In this document: one piece after another, positions 16,758-25,134 of the stretch
Layout: every line of letters starts with the position of its first letter
How positions within the stretch are numbered: position 1 is the first letter of the stretch
Source of the DNA: a virus
DNA length: 38,389 nucleotides
Virus record (IMG/VR): IMGVR_UViG_3300035703_000205
Span: 1 to 38,389 of that record
Reading direction: 5' to 3' (one strand)
The notes under the pieces: generated by a model
Seen by the model: only the letters and a program-made list of their open reading frames with translations
What the model was told of the DNA's origin: nothing
The model's database searches: none
Translations under genes and position numbers: made by a program

Positions 16758-18112
16758 TCTGGAACCCCCTCGTCAAGTTGCGTGTCTGGCGACCCAAGCA
16801 GATCCGGGTCGATTGTTTTCTCTGGGAAGCCCGCGGCGCGCCGGAGCGTGTTTTCTGTGTCGTCGTCTGGGAATAGCGGCATTCCCGCGCCTGAGATGTC
16901 GCGCACGAACGCGCCCAGTTCGGCCAGATCCACCGGCGCGATCTCGCCAAAGCCTGCCTTAGGCATGACTGCCGGGTCGAACCCGTTGATCTCCCAGAGG
17001 CGCGGCAGAAGCTGGCGGTTCAGCACCGCTGCGATTGCTTCGGTATACCCGCTTGCTGCCGCTAGGAATAGGTCGGTCTTGCTTTTGGATAGGGCGAACG
17101 ACCCAGTGTCGCCGCCGCCCAGCATCAGGAAGTCAGCCAGCACCGAGCGCGCGATGTTTTGCTGGTGGCGCAGGATCACATCCCCCGTCGGGATTGCGCG
17201 CGATCCTTGGGCAGTCACCAGCCCGAACTCGACCATCGGGATCGACGTCTTTGTGCCGTCGTCGTTCTCGTAAACGTCGGACGGGATCAGGATGAACCCT
17301 TGATCGTTGAACTTGACGTCGCGCAGGATCTTCTTGAACGCATTGGTGAAGCCCTGCTGCGCGGCGCTCGCGCTCTCGCCCAGATATTCGGACGGGATCT
17401 TGCCCACTGGGATGCCGTTCATCTCGCGCTCGACCGCGATTGCCTCGATCATCTGGATATGCGACGCATAATGGTAGGATGTGAAGGCGTTGCGCAGGAT
17501 GGAGCGCCCGCTGGGGTCGTTGTTCACAGTCGAGGTGCGGAAGTGCAACATTTTCCATAACGGGATATCGGCGGATCCGAGTTTGAGCGACAGCGCGCTC
17601 TGCCGCACGCCCGTGATCGTGCCGTTCTCGTCGGTCAGGAACTTATCAATTGTCCACTGGGCGCGCGGCGCGAGCTTGCGGATGCCCCAGCGGCCATCAT
17701 CAAACTGCGAATAGCGCGTGGGGTCATCAGTCTGCCGGCCCGATCTGGTCTTATAGACCACCTCGAAGACAGAGAAACCGAACGGGAGGAACGTCAGCAC
17801 TTCGGCGAGGAAGTCGTCAACAGTGCCTTCCATGTCGTCAAAGCACTGTTCGACGAATAGCTTGGCTTCTTCCGCCTCTGGGCTGGTATCGGTCGCGTCG
17901 ACGCGGAACTCCGCCGCGCGCAGCAGCATCTCGAACGCCATCAGGATCGCGCCGATTGTCGGGTCGTTGTCCTTCATCTCGCGGAATGTCCGCGTCGCGT
18001 TCAGCCCGCGCAGCTTCGGCAGGAATTCATCGGGGCGCAGCTGATCATCGCGCCCATAATTGCCCGCTGCGCCCAGTTCGCGCGTCGCAGTTGATTTTAT
18101 TGGTGCTTTCAT
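16754..18112 (-). CDS. Portal protein (DUF935 / Mu gp29-like)
   Basis: 452-residue portal subunit forming the dodecameric DNA channel at the capsid vertex. Recognisable parts are the N-terminal ATRTFREMKDNDPTIGAILM, PFGFSVFEVVYK, and the stem region with HQQNIARSVLADFLMLG, common to the DUF935 family. It follows terminase with a four-base ATGA overlap and precedes MuF, the Mu-like head order. The length is typical for the family. Confidence 0.9.
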   Translation of the reverse strand: MKAPIKSTATRELGAAGNYGRDDQLRPDEFLPKLRGLNATRTFREMKDNDPTIGAILMAFEMLLRAAEFRVDATDTSPEAEEAKLFVEQCFDDMEGTVDDFLAEVLTFLPFGFSVFEVVYKTRSGRQTDDPTRYSQFDDGRWGIRKLAPRAQWTIDKFLTDENGTITGVRQSALSLKLGSADIPLWKMLHFRTSTVNNDPSGRSILRNAFTSYHYASHIQMIEAIAVEREMNGIPVGKIPSEYLGESASAAQQGFTNAFKKILRDVKFNDQGFILIPSDVYENDDGTKTSIPMVEFGLVTAQGSRAIPTGDVILRHQQNIARSVLADFLMLGGGDTGSFALSKSKTDLFLAAASGYTEAIAAVLNRQLLPRLWEINGFDPAVMPKAGFGEIAPVDLAELGAFVRDISGAGMPLFPDDDTENTLRRAAGFPEKTIDPDLLGSPDTQLDEGVPE

Positions 18113-19578
18113 CAGACCGGCCTCGCCTTGTTGCCCACATGATCACCGATCGCGAATAGACCGGTCGTCTTCTGCCGCTTCGGCGCGACGGCGTTAAAGC
18201 CCGAGCTCGCGGCGTCCGCTTGGTCTTTATACACCGATCTGGGGAAATGTCGAAGCTCTTCTATGAAGTCGCGGTTCCACGCACCGGTCACGATGTCGAC
18301 GTTGCCCGCCTCCATCTGCGCCGCCAGAGGTTCGGCGCGGGTCTCTTTGGATCCGCTCTGCGGCTCGATCCGCACGCGATACCCCGCCAGCCGCACCACG
18401 AAATCACGCGCCTGCGCTTTGCCGGCTTGCCCGGGATCTTGCGGAAGCGAGATCGGCACGTCGTCGCCGTCAAACTCTGCGGCGCTCTCGACCATCTTGC
18501 GCACGCCGTCCGGGCCGAGCCGCGCGCGCCGCACGTCCGCGATGATCACCCGGCGCGCCTCGACGCGCCAGCCGACCAGCACGCCTGCGGTATATGCGCC
18601 GCCCCCGTCGGTCGCCGCGAGATCCCATGCCCTGCACCAGTTGATGTCCTCATCTGGCACGGCGTCGATCGTTTGGATCTTGTCTACCTTGAACAGCCCG
18701 CCTTCGCGCGGCGTCGGGCGTTGCTCCAGCTGGGCGGCGGATGCGTAGGGGCCGAGCGTCTGCACCAGTTCGGCCACCGCCTGCGCAGAGAAGCGCGCGG
18801 GCCACATCAGTTCGTTGGGCTGCGTGCGCGGATCCTGCCAGCCTATCGACGTCGTGCGCGCTCGCGAGGGGTCATAGTGCATCGGGATCAACAGGTGCTC
18901 ATAGCCCTGCTCTAGGGCCGCTGCGGCCACGTCCTCATGGTGCACGCGCTGCATGATCGTGACGAACGCGCTGCGATCTAGGTCGTTCACGCGGCTGGGC
19001 ACGACCTCGCGGAACCATTGCAGCGTTTCGCCCCGGATCGCCTCGCTCTCCGCCTCCAGCACGTTGTGCGGGTCATCGATGACGAACACATCGCCGCGCT
19101 CGCCTGTCGCGCGCCCGCGCACCGATGTCGCCATCATGGATCCCGTCGCGGTGTTCGCGAAATTTACTTTCTGCGCTTGGTCATCAGATAGCCGCACGCT
19201 AGGGAATAGCCGCTGGTAAAGCGGGCTCTCCACGATCATCTTGGCGCGCCTGTTGTCGCGCGCTGCCAACGCTTCAGCATAAGACGCGCCGATATAGCGC
19301 AGCGACGGGTCTTTTGCCCAACTCCACGCGGGCCAGAACGCGCGCGTCAGCAGCGATTTCATCGACCCGGGCGGAACAGTGATCAGCAGCTTGCGGATCT
19401 CGCCCCGCGTGACTGCCTCAAGGTGCTCTGCAATCGCCTCGATCGGCCACCCAGTGACCAGCTGCCGCCCGGGTTCAAGCACTGGCCAAAATGTCTGCGC
19501 GAAGTAAAGCACAGACCGCCGGCAGAGCTCCGCATCAATTAAGTCTCGATCTGCCGTCGTGATCTTGGGGAGTTGCAT
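18112..19578 (-). CDS. Terminase large subunit
   Basis: 488-residue packaging motor with nuclease. The ATPase has the variant Walker A VPPGSMKS (residues 68-75) and Walker B VFVIDDP (164-170). The C-terminal RNase H-like nuclease shows its acidic sites in WDLAATDGGG, LPQDPGQAGK and KDQADAASSG. I used ATG 19578 (MQLPKITTAD), with AAAGG upstream, rather than the TTG eight codons earlier; either way it overlaps the small subunit. No cos site is evident and no headful signal can be read directly. Confidence 0.93.
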   Translation of the reverse strand: MQLPKITTADRDLIDAELCRRSVLYFAQTFWPVLEPGRQLVTGWPIEAIAEHLEAVTRGEIRKLLITVPPGSMKSLLTRAFWPAWSWAKDPSLRYIGASYAEALAARDNRRAKMIVESPLYQRLFPSVRLSDDQAQKVNFANTATGSMMATSVRGRATGERGDVFVIDDPHNVLEAESEAIRGETLQWFREVVPSRVNDLDRSAFVTIMQRVHHEDVAAAALEQGYEHLLIPMHYDPSRARTTSIGWQDPRTQPNELMWPARFSAQAVAELVQTLGPYASAAQLEQRPTPREGGLFKVDKIQTIDAVPDEDINWCRAWDLAATDGGGAYTAGVLVGWRVEARRVIIADVRRARLGPDGVRKMVESAAEFDGDDVPISLPQDPGQAGKAQARDFVVRLAGYRVRIEPQSGSKETRAEPLAAQMEAGNVDIVTGAWNRDFIEELRHFPRSVYKDQADAASSGFNAVAPKRQKTTGLFAIGDHVGNKARPV

Positions 19579-20017
19579 CTGCGATGGCCTTTGACAGTTC
19601 AAGTAGCGCCTCAGTCGATACTTTCGATAGATCGACAGTTTGGATCGGCCCGCCAGCCGCGCCGGTGATCTCGACCTTTTGCGTTTCCGACCAGCGCATC
19701 TGCGTCTTTGTCCACCAGATCATGGCGGTCGTGTCGCCCTTCAGTGCCTTGTTAAACAGCGCGTTCGCAATCTTCCAGTTGGCTGTGGCCTTGCCTTCGT
19801 CCAGCTCGACGCGGAAGTGCTCAAGCAGTGTCTCAAGCGCGATGCCGCCACGCACGAGCAGCCGGATCTGGTGCTGCGGAAGACCTAGACCAGATAGTTT
19901 CTGCACCAGCACGCGCTCTGCCGAGGTTGGCACGAACGCAGGTCGACCCGACCCGGGCTGCGCCCCGCCAAACTTCCGCTTCTTTTCTGGTGTCGGTTTT
20001 CCTGCGGTTTCTGCCAT
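19535..20017 (-). CDS. Terminase small subunit
   Basis: 160-residue DNA-recognition subunit of the packaging complex. The basic N-terminus (EKKRKFGGAQPGSGRPAFVP) is followed by a helix-turn-helix-like region (LSGLGLPQHQIRLLVRGG) and helices ending in MIWWTKTQMRWSETQKVE, a pattern common in phage small terminases. ATG 20017 has GAGGG just upstream and follows the resolvase stop by eight bases; the large subunit overlaps its 3' end by 44 bases. Confidence 0.88.
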   Translation of the reverse strand: MAETAGKPTPEKKRKFGGAQPGSGRPAFVPTSAERVLVQKLSGLGLPQHQIRLLVRGGIALETLLEHFRVELDEGKATANWKIANALFNKALKGDTTAMIWWTKTQMRWSETQKVEITGAAGGPIQTVDLSKVSTEALLELSKAIADATPQDHDGRSRLN

Positions 20018-20025
20018 GATGTCCC

Positions 20026-20505
20026 TCACCGGTATCCTGCCGCATGATACGCTAAAAGCGCGGCCTCCGCTACTCCGTCGTCAGCCAGCGCACGGAACTG
20101 CGATGTAAACGCTTCACCGAACCGCAGTCGGCACAGATCAAGACTGCCCTGCTTTTCCTTGCCCAGCCCTAGATCCCGTTTCCAGACAGCAGGCGTCACC
20201 CAGATCACAGTATCGGCCATCAGCTGCGCGATTGCCTCGACCGCGCCAGTTGCCCGGCCAAAGGTGAACGCTGAGACAGTGCCCTGCCCGGGGCGGGATC
20301 CGACCTGCTCGATCACGGCTTGGTCAATCTGGCCCAGCTGCGTCATCCACACGACCAGCCTGCGCGCATCGATCAGGTTCTTGCCTCTGTTCTTGATCGT
20401 CGGGACGCGCAGCCCAGCGATGAACGCAGGGGGCGCGCCGTCCCTTGTCTCGATCAGCGCGAGCCCTCCGCTTAGTCCGGGGTCGATACCTAAATAGCGC
20501 GCCAT
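20026..20505 (-). CDS. RuvC-like Holliday junction resolvase
   Basis: 159-residue RNase H-fold endonuclease. The acidic motifs are in order: YLGIDPGLSGGLALI (Asp), AVIEQVGSRPGQG (Glu) and LADDGVAEAALLA (Asp-Asp), with WKRDLGLGKEK between them. Phage enzymes of this type resolve branched concatemers before packaging, which fits its place directly upstream of terminase. The start is ATG 20505; the frame follows the HNH gene by 18 bases. Confidence 0.88.
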   Translation of the reverse strand: MARYLGIDPGLSGGLALIETRDGAPPAFIAGLRVPTIKNRGKNLIDARRLVVWMTQLGQIDQAVIEQVGSRPGQGTVSAFTFGRATGAVEAIAQLMADTVIWVTPAVWKRDLGLGKEKQGSLDLCRLRFGEAFTSQFRALADDGVAEAALLAYHAAGYR

Positions 20506-20523
20506 TGGGTGCCTTTTATGTGA

Positions 20524-21024
20524 TCAGCGGATGGGCTTGCGTTTATAAGCCGCTTCCGCCTCGATGCGAGCGAAGACCGCCTCTTTGAAGGTAGGAAAAG
20601 AACCAAGCCGGTGTATGATACCACGCGCTTGGATTTGGGCGCGCCATCGACCTTTGATCTTATCAAAGCTGACCCCGACAGCGCCACTAGTGTTCCTGCC
20701 TCGTCTTTGCACGTCGCGCTCGTCAGGGAGACGCAAATTCTCAATCCGGTTGTCGGTGAATGTCCTGTTCGCGTGGATAATCTTTCCGACCGGCCACTCT
20801 CCGTAGTGCAGCGCCCAGATTACTCGGTGCGCGACAAAAGTGCGGCCATTTATCTTCCCTTGCAGGTAGCCCGAGCCGCCACGCGAAGTGAATGCCTCGT
20901 CATAGGAAGCGCGCAGGTGGGTTGGCATCGCGCCCCAGCTCAGCCAAAACAGCTTTCCCGTATCCGGGTCATACCGCAGGCGTTGACGCAAATAGTCGAT
21001 TGAGGGTAAGTCTTGCTTAGTCAT
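20524..21024 (-). CDS. HNH homing-type endonuclease with AP2-like C-terminus
   Basis: 166-residue protein. The central HNH segment is AHRVIWALHYGEWPVGKIIHANRTF followed by TDNRIENLRL (shown in parts), and the C-terminus NTSGAVGVSFDKIKGRWRAQI matches the AP2/DNA-binding extension of phage HNH proteins. The usual Asp of the DHxNG motif is replaced (IIHAN), so activity is uncertain. ATG 21024 has GAGGTG upstream. It lies between element B and the resolvase-terminase operon, and its low GATC density compared with neighbours fits a mobile gene. Confidence 0.85.
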   Translation of the reverse strand: MTKQDLPSIDYLRQRLRYDPDTGKLFWLSWGAMPTHLRASYDEAFTSRGGSGYLQGKINGRTFVAHRVIWALHYGEWPVGKIIHANRTFTDNRIENLRLPDERDVQRRGRNTSGAVGVSFDKIKGRWRAQIQARGIIHRLGSFPTFKEAVFARIEAEAAYKRKPIR

Positions 21025-21193
21025 GTCGCACCTCTTGTTTAGGTCGATTGATAGGAGCAGGGATTGACGTTGGCGCGTCTCCCTGCCCCGCGTTCTTAAT
21101 TTATTATCCTCCCCTTTGTCAACCGCGTTTAAGGTAGCTAAAGGCGCGCTCTTTTTGTTTTCCCTTCTGGAGGACAGAAAAATCCCGGCTACC

Positions 21194-21262
21194 CAAAATC
21201 GGCCAGAACCCCGGAGGGGTAACCCCCGCTTTAGCGGGGTTTCCCCTTAGGGTTCATACCGG
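21194..21262. ncRNA. Candidate structured RNA core, copy B
   Basis: Nested pairs: GAACCC (21206-21211) with GGGTTC (21250-21255), GGAGGGG with the CCCCTT side, and CCCCGC (21224-21229) with GCGGGG (21234-21239) around a TTTA loop. The layout equals copy A with compensatory change in the inner stem. Either strand can fold; no protein frame spans it. Confidence 0.55.
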
Positions 21263-21282
21263 AGGAGTAGTAGTGGATATAG

Positions 21283-21328
21283 TATAGGGGGGTGTGCCCT
21301 CCCCCCCCCCGCCCCCCCTATAGGTTTT
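21283..21328 (+). terminator. C-tract hairpin with T-run
   Basis: TATAGGGGGG (21283-21292) pairs with CCCCCCTATA (21313-21322), enclosing a loop of ten further C, followed by GGTTTT. It occupies the same place as the terminator hairpin of copy A. The minus strand here is a long G-tract that could also form a quadruplex; length errors in the homopolymer are possible. Confidence 0.5.
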
Positions 21329-21424
21329 AAGGGTTTCTGGCGCGCTGGTTTTGCGCGCTTGGAGTAGACGTTTTTGTGCACTCCCTCTGTCCTCCCAGCA
21401 CTTCATTTGGCGCGCAGCTGGGGG

Positions 21425-22750
21425 TCATAAATACACCGCGCAAACTGTGGTGCATATGCCTGTTCCGCTTTCCGCGAACGCCCCAACGGGTAGGTCAGCC
21501 CAGCTTGGCTTTAGGTCATCAAGTTCGCCGTGATCATACCGCGCTGTCGCGGGCAGGATCGCCACCAGCTTTCCGTTCGGCTTCAGAAACCGCAGCGCAT
21601 GGCGAACGTGCTTTGCGTAATGCCGCCCGTAAAAGGGCGGGTTCATGACAACCCAATCAAAATCGCCCGTTGGCACTGTCTCAAGAAAATTGCCGGTCAA
21701 CACCGCGTGCCCGTGGACGCGACAGCGCGCCGCCCGTGACGCGTCAACCTCTATGCCGTAGCAATCTGCCCCGGCACTGCGTAAAGCGTCTAAAAACCGC
21801 CCGCAGCCGCAAGACGGCTCTAACACGCGCAGCCCTGTAATGTTGCCCAGCCCGGCCACGACTTTGGCAACCACCGCGCTGGGCGTCGGGTAATATTGCA
21901 GATCCTTGCTGACTTCAGTGCTGGCCTGCTTTTTTGCGTTCGGTTCGGGGGCGTCTGGTAAAACAGCGCCGTAGTATTCTGCAAGCGCGCGGTTTACATC
22001 CTTCAGCGTGTCCGGCTCAAAGAACAGGTGGCCGTTGCCGTTTTGAAACCGCTTCAGCCACACACCCCGCGCCGGGTAGTGCTGATCTTCTCCTTTAAAA
22101 TTGACTGCGCTCCACGGCTTCAAAAGCGCCTGCCCGCCTGTGAGCAGTTCATCTAGCTCAGCATATTCAACCAGCGGCTTGCGCTGATACGCTGCTAGGG
22201 CGTTCAAGATGTCGCGCAGGCGATCACGGCCCCACGTCCCATACCCAGAAACATTGGACAATATAACGCGCTTTGGTAGCCCGTCGACGCCAATCTTGAC
22301 CTTTTCATGCGACTTGAACGCCGGATCTAAGTTCGCGAAAGTCTCAGCCAGTCCGCGCAAAATTGCCGCCCACGGGTCTGCAAAATAATCACCAAACTCG
22401 ATGCGGATGTTGTCCACAGTAAAAGCGGGCGGCTGTTCAAACATCATGTCAACCCTGCGTTTGTCTGCGGCGGGCAGGATGTCGGCGAGGTTATAAAGGC
22501 TGTAAATATGACGCCACGCTGACTTTAGCAAAACACGGCGCGCATCTGTTCTAGACACGCGTCCAGTTTCTAGGCGGTCATTCGGAAACGTGCCGCCAAT
22601 GCAGCAGGCGGTTTTCAGGTCTGTTTGGGCCTGTTCAAACGTGGTGAGCGCTTCATCTAGCAAGTCGACCTTTGCGTTATACTCTGCCACAATCTCACTT
22701 GGCTTGCGGCGTCCCGTGGTGACCTCAGTTCCGTGCAATATGTAAGCCAT
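21425..22750 (-). CDS. DUF4942 protein with N6-adenine DNA methyltransferase domain
   Basis: 441 residues. The N-terminal two-thirds resemble DUF4942 phage proteins (LLKSAWRHIYSLYNL, IEFGDYFADPWAAI, LSNVSGYGTWGRDR). The C-terminal domain has the SAM-binding motif LEPSCGCGRFLDAL and the catalytic NPPF in DWVVMNPPFYGRHYAKHV, as in adenine-N6 methyltransferases. No partner restriction enzyme is present, so it probably protects phage DNA. Target site is unknown; the near-absence of GANTC and the excess of GATC make those two sites worth testing. The start ATG overlaps the primase stop as TAATG, so both are one operon. Confidence 0.85.
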   Translation of the reverse strand: MAYILHGTEVTTGRRKPSEIVAEYNAKVDLLDEALTTFEQAQTDLKTACCIGGTFPNDRLETGRVSRTDARRVLLKSAWRHIYSLYNLADILPAADKRRVDMMFEQPPAFTVDNIRIEFGDYFADPWAAILRGLAETFANLDPAFKSHEKVKIGVDGLPKRVILSNVSGYGTWGRDRLRDILNALAAYQRKPLVEYAELDELLTGGQALLKPWSAVNFKGEDQHYPARGVWLKRFQNGNGHLFFEPDTLKDVNRALAEYYGAVLPDAPEPNAKKQASTEVSKDLQYYPTPSAVVAKVVAGLGNITGLRVLEPSCGCGRFLDALRSAGADCYGIEVDASRAARCRVHGHAVLTGNFLETVPTGDFDWVVMNPPFYGRHYAKHVRHALRFLKPNGKLVAILPATARYDHGELDDLKPSWADLPVGAFAESGTGICTTVCAVYL

Positions 22751-24936
22751 TATACCGCCTCCCCGCCGTCAAGCATATTTTCGACCAGCGCGAGCCCGCC
22801 TTTGGTCACCTCGTAGGCCTTGCCGCTGTTCTTGCTTGGGCCCGTATCTTTGAAATCAACCACCTCCAGCGCGCCCATGCCGACCAGCTGCGACAGCACG
22901 CTGAGCACGCGGCCACGCGCCGCGCTCTCCTCCTTCGTCAGTTCCGCCTTGACCTTCTCATAGCCCAGATCTAGGCCCAGCGCCTTGGCCACCGGGTAAT
23001 CCGCACGCGATGCGCCCTTCGTGCGGCGCTCCTGCGGGGGCAGATCCTGCAACACCCGCACCGCGACCACCAGATCCCCCATGCGTTCCGCCTGCGACGC
23101 TGGCGACGGCTTCCACGCTGTCGCGACTGCCACTGTGTCCTCGTCGTTGTCTGCGTCGCCATTGCCGAACGCGACCACCTCGACCTTGATGTAATCACCA
23201 CCGAAACTGCGCGGCCCCATGTTCGCCTTTGGGCGTGTCAGTTCGCCGTAAAGCGGGCGCTCGCCTTCTGGGATGCCCAGATCCTCCGCATCCTTGGCCG
23301 TCATCTCGTTAAGCACCATCGACACGCGCGCCGAGTTGACGATGGCGCCCGCGCCCCGGGTCGCTGTTGCGGCGCGTGACTTGCCTGCATCGACCGACGC
23401 TTTCGACGCGTGATGCAGCAGCAGGATCGCCGCCTTGGTCTCGCGCGCCACTGATCGCACCATGCCCATGAGTTTTGCCATCTGCACGTTGTCATTTTCT
23501 TCGAGCTCGTGCAGTTCCGCGATCGGGTCGAGCATCACGACATCGAGCCTATTCGCGACGATGATCTGCTTGAGCACATCGACATCCACCGCGATGACCT
23601 CGCGCAGTTCCTGCGAAAATCGCGCAATGGTGATCTTCAGTTCGTCAATCGAAACCACGATCAACCGGTCTTCGATGTCGGCGCGTGTCAGCCCGTGGAT
23701 CTGCATTGCCGCGTCGACGCGCTTCGCCAGTTCCTCCGGCGGATCCTCTGACCAGATCAACACGCGGCGCGGCCTGCCGACGCGCTCGCCCATCACCGGC
23801 TTGCCCGACGCGAGCGACAGCGCCCATCCTATCGCGAGCGACGTTTTGCCGCCCCCGCCGGATCCGGCCAAAACTGTAACATATTGCCGGATCAGCACAT
23901 TGCCCAGCAGCCAGCGGCGCGGCTCATATTCGCCCAGCGGGCGCGGCATATGCCCGGCCACGACATCAGGCGCGGGTTCGTATTCGTCAACGAATGGTTC
24001 TGGGTCTGGATCGACGCCAAGCAGCCCGGCCAGCGCGTCGAGCACGGCGCGCTCATCTCGCGGTTTGAACCTGCGCATCGCGCCGTCCAGCGCGCGCTCC
24101 GCATCCTTGCGCGCCTTCTGCCATCTGCCCAGCGCTGCGCCGCCTGCGGGGCGTGCTTCGTCATATAGGGCCATCAGCGCCGTGAGCGCCGCGTCGTGCT
24201 CCATCCCAGCCAGCGCCCATCGCTTGGTCAGTTCGAGCGTCGTGTAGTGAAAATCAACACCGCTGCGGATCCGCCCTTCCAGATCTTCGACATCGACGCC
24301 CGACAGATCCGCGCCAGCATCAGCCGCGCCGCTGACGCGATAGGCTGTTTGCATCCGCAGCAGATCCGCAAGCAGCGCGCGCGACATCTCTGGCGGGTCG
24401 ACATCGTGCACCACCGAATAGCCCAGCGACGGCGGCCAGACGACAAAACCGCTCGCGCCCCTGATGTCGATCGCGTCGGCAGTTTTGCGCGACGACACCA
24501 CCGAACCGCCAGCTGCAAAGATAAAATGCTGCCCGCCGCTGGTCGTGCGGTGGATCCGCGCCAGCGCGAGTTCCGCTGCGTGGCGCGCGAAGAACGCTTC
24601 GGCCACTGGGTCGTCTTTCTTCGCGCGATCGTCGTCGATCACGACGAGCCCAGCCGCACCGGTCGCGACGCCGATCGCTGTTGCGCGATCGCCTGCGGCT
24701 TCCATCATCGCCTCGATCACGGCCCGGTCGCGCGTTGCGGCATAAAACCCGGCTTTGAAATCGTCGCCTGCGCCGTGTCCCCAGCCGTGGCGCGCGCAAA
24801 TATCGCGGTTCAGCGCCGGGATCTTGTGCTTTGACCCTTCTTTATCGGTATAGACATTTACCCAGAAAATAGGGTATTTAGTGCTTGCGGTGATCGCGTC
24901 CGCTAGGAGTAGTGTTCGGTCGCTTACTTGACTCAT
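22750..24936 (-). CDS. PrimPol-helicase (primase/polymerase fused to RepA-like AAA helicase)
   Basis: 728-residue replication initiator. Residues about 25-200 form a bifunctional primase-polymerase domain: GLVVIDDDRAKKD supplies the acidic metal site, TTSGGQHFIF the His motif, and IDIRGASGFVVWPPS a further conserved segment. A RecA-like ATPase follows: Walker A AGSGGGGKTS, WSEDPPEELAKR, Walker B DVVMLDPIAEL, and AILLLHHASKAS. The C-terminal 130 residues look like a winged helix (SQLVGMGALEVVDF). ATG 24936 has GAGGAAATC before it. It should prime and unwind phage DNA for the polymerase encoded on the other arm. Confidence 0.9.
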   Translation of the reverse strand: MSQVSDRTLLLADAITASTKYPIFWVNVYTDKEGSKHKIPALNRDICARHGWGHGAGDDFKAGFYAATRDRAVIEAMMEAAGDRATAIGVATGAAGLVVIDDDRAKKDDPVAEAFFARHAAELALARIHRTTSGGQHFIFAAGGSVVSSRKTADAIDIRGASGFVVWPPSLGYSVVHDVDPPEMSRALLADLLRMQTAYRVSGAADAGADLSGVDVEDLEGRIRSGVDFHYTTLELTKRWALAGMEHDAALTALMALYDEARPAGGAALGRWQKARKDAERALDGAMRRFKPRDERAVLDALAGLLGVDPDPEPFVDEYEPAPDVVAGHMPRPLGEYEPRRWLLGNVLIRQYVTVLAGSGGGGKTSLAIGWALSLASGKPVMGERVGRPRRVLIWSEDPPEELAKRVDAAMQIHGLTRADIEDRLIVVSIDELKITIARFSQELREVIAVDVDVLKQIIVANRLDVVMLDPIAELHELEENDNVQMAKLMGMVRSVARETKAAILLLHHASKASVDAGKSRAATATRGAGAIVNSARVSMVLNEMTAKDAEDLGIPEGERPLYGELTRPKANMGPRSFGGDYIKVEVVAFGNGDADNDEDTVAVATAWKPSPASQAERMGDLVVAVRVLQDLPPQERRTKGASRADYPVAKALGLDLGYEKVKAELTKEESAARGRVLSVLSQLVGMGALEVVDFKDTGPSKNSGKAYEVTKGGLALVENMLDGGEAV

Positions 24937-25020
24937 GATTTCCTCGCTGTTGTGTATCCTTGGCAGGTCTGCACAATAAACCCAAGACTGCGATCACCGC
25001 AAGACTGCATGGATCTCTCC
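24937..25020 (-). promoter_or_regulatory. Leftward promoter/operator region of the primase operon
   Basis: Minus-strand features: -35-like TTGCGG (25002-24997), 16 bases, -10-like TTTATT (24980-24975), and a direct repeat GCAGTCTTG at 25008-25000 and 24991-24983, 17 bases apart and overlapping the -35 and spacer. A further GCAGACCTGCC lies just downstream (24972-24962). The paired repeats look like a regulator site; which protein binds is unknown. Confidence 0.5.
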
Positions 25021-25031
25021 TCCCTGAACTA

Positions 25032-25060
25032 ATCACCCGCTCCGGCGGGTGATCTTTTTT
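25032..25060 (+). terminator. Intrinsic terminator between the divergent promoters
   Basis: ATCACCCGC (25032-25040), loop TCCG, GCGGGTGAT (25045-25053), then C and six T. A textbook plus-strand terminator, but no plus-strand gene lies upstream; it may end a short leader RNA or block transcripts running antisense through the primase gene. Confidence 0.8.
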
Positions 25061-25064
25061 CGTT

Positions 25065-25134
25065 GACCGGTCTTGACGTTCCTTGCGACCGGTCTTACAT
25101 CTTGGTCAACGAAACGCAAACACGGAGACCTGCC
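25065..25134 (+). promoter_or_regulatory. Rightward promoter P1 with twin GACCGGTC operators and leader
   Basis: GACCGGTC palindromes at 25065 and 25087 lie exactly 22 bases apart. Between and around them are -35 TTGACG (25073-25078), a 17-base spacer and -10 TACATC (25096-25101). The leader then reads ACGAAACGCAAACA and GGAGACCTGCC before ATG 25135. The whole block recurs as P2 at 31002-31070. Confidence 0.75.

Larger units (their letters stand above)
21169..21395. repeat. Composite non-coding element, copy B
   Basis: Most of the 400-base gap between the HNH start (21024) and the methyltransferase end (21425). It is bounded by a perfect 10-bp inverted pair, GGAGGACAGA (21169-21178) and TCTGTCCTCC (21386-21395). 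Inside are the 24-base block shared with copy A (21194-21217, same 16-base spacing from the left arm), the nested hairpin core, and a C-tract hairpin. The remaining bases (21025-21168) hold no gene or clear motif beyond an AT-rich patch near 21100. Confidence 0.85.

Noticed and set aside
18159-18166. GACCGGTC site in the terminase gene
   Set aside because: Single copy without the 22-base partner or promoter elements; likely chance within coding sequence.
23435-24247. Plus-strand ORF of 270 codons
   Set aside because: Antisense to the PrimPol-helicase; Ser-rich shadow frame.
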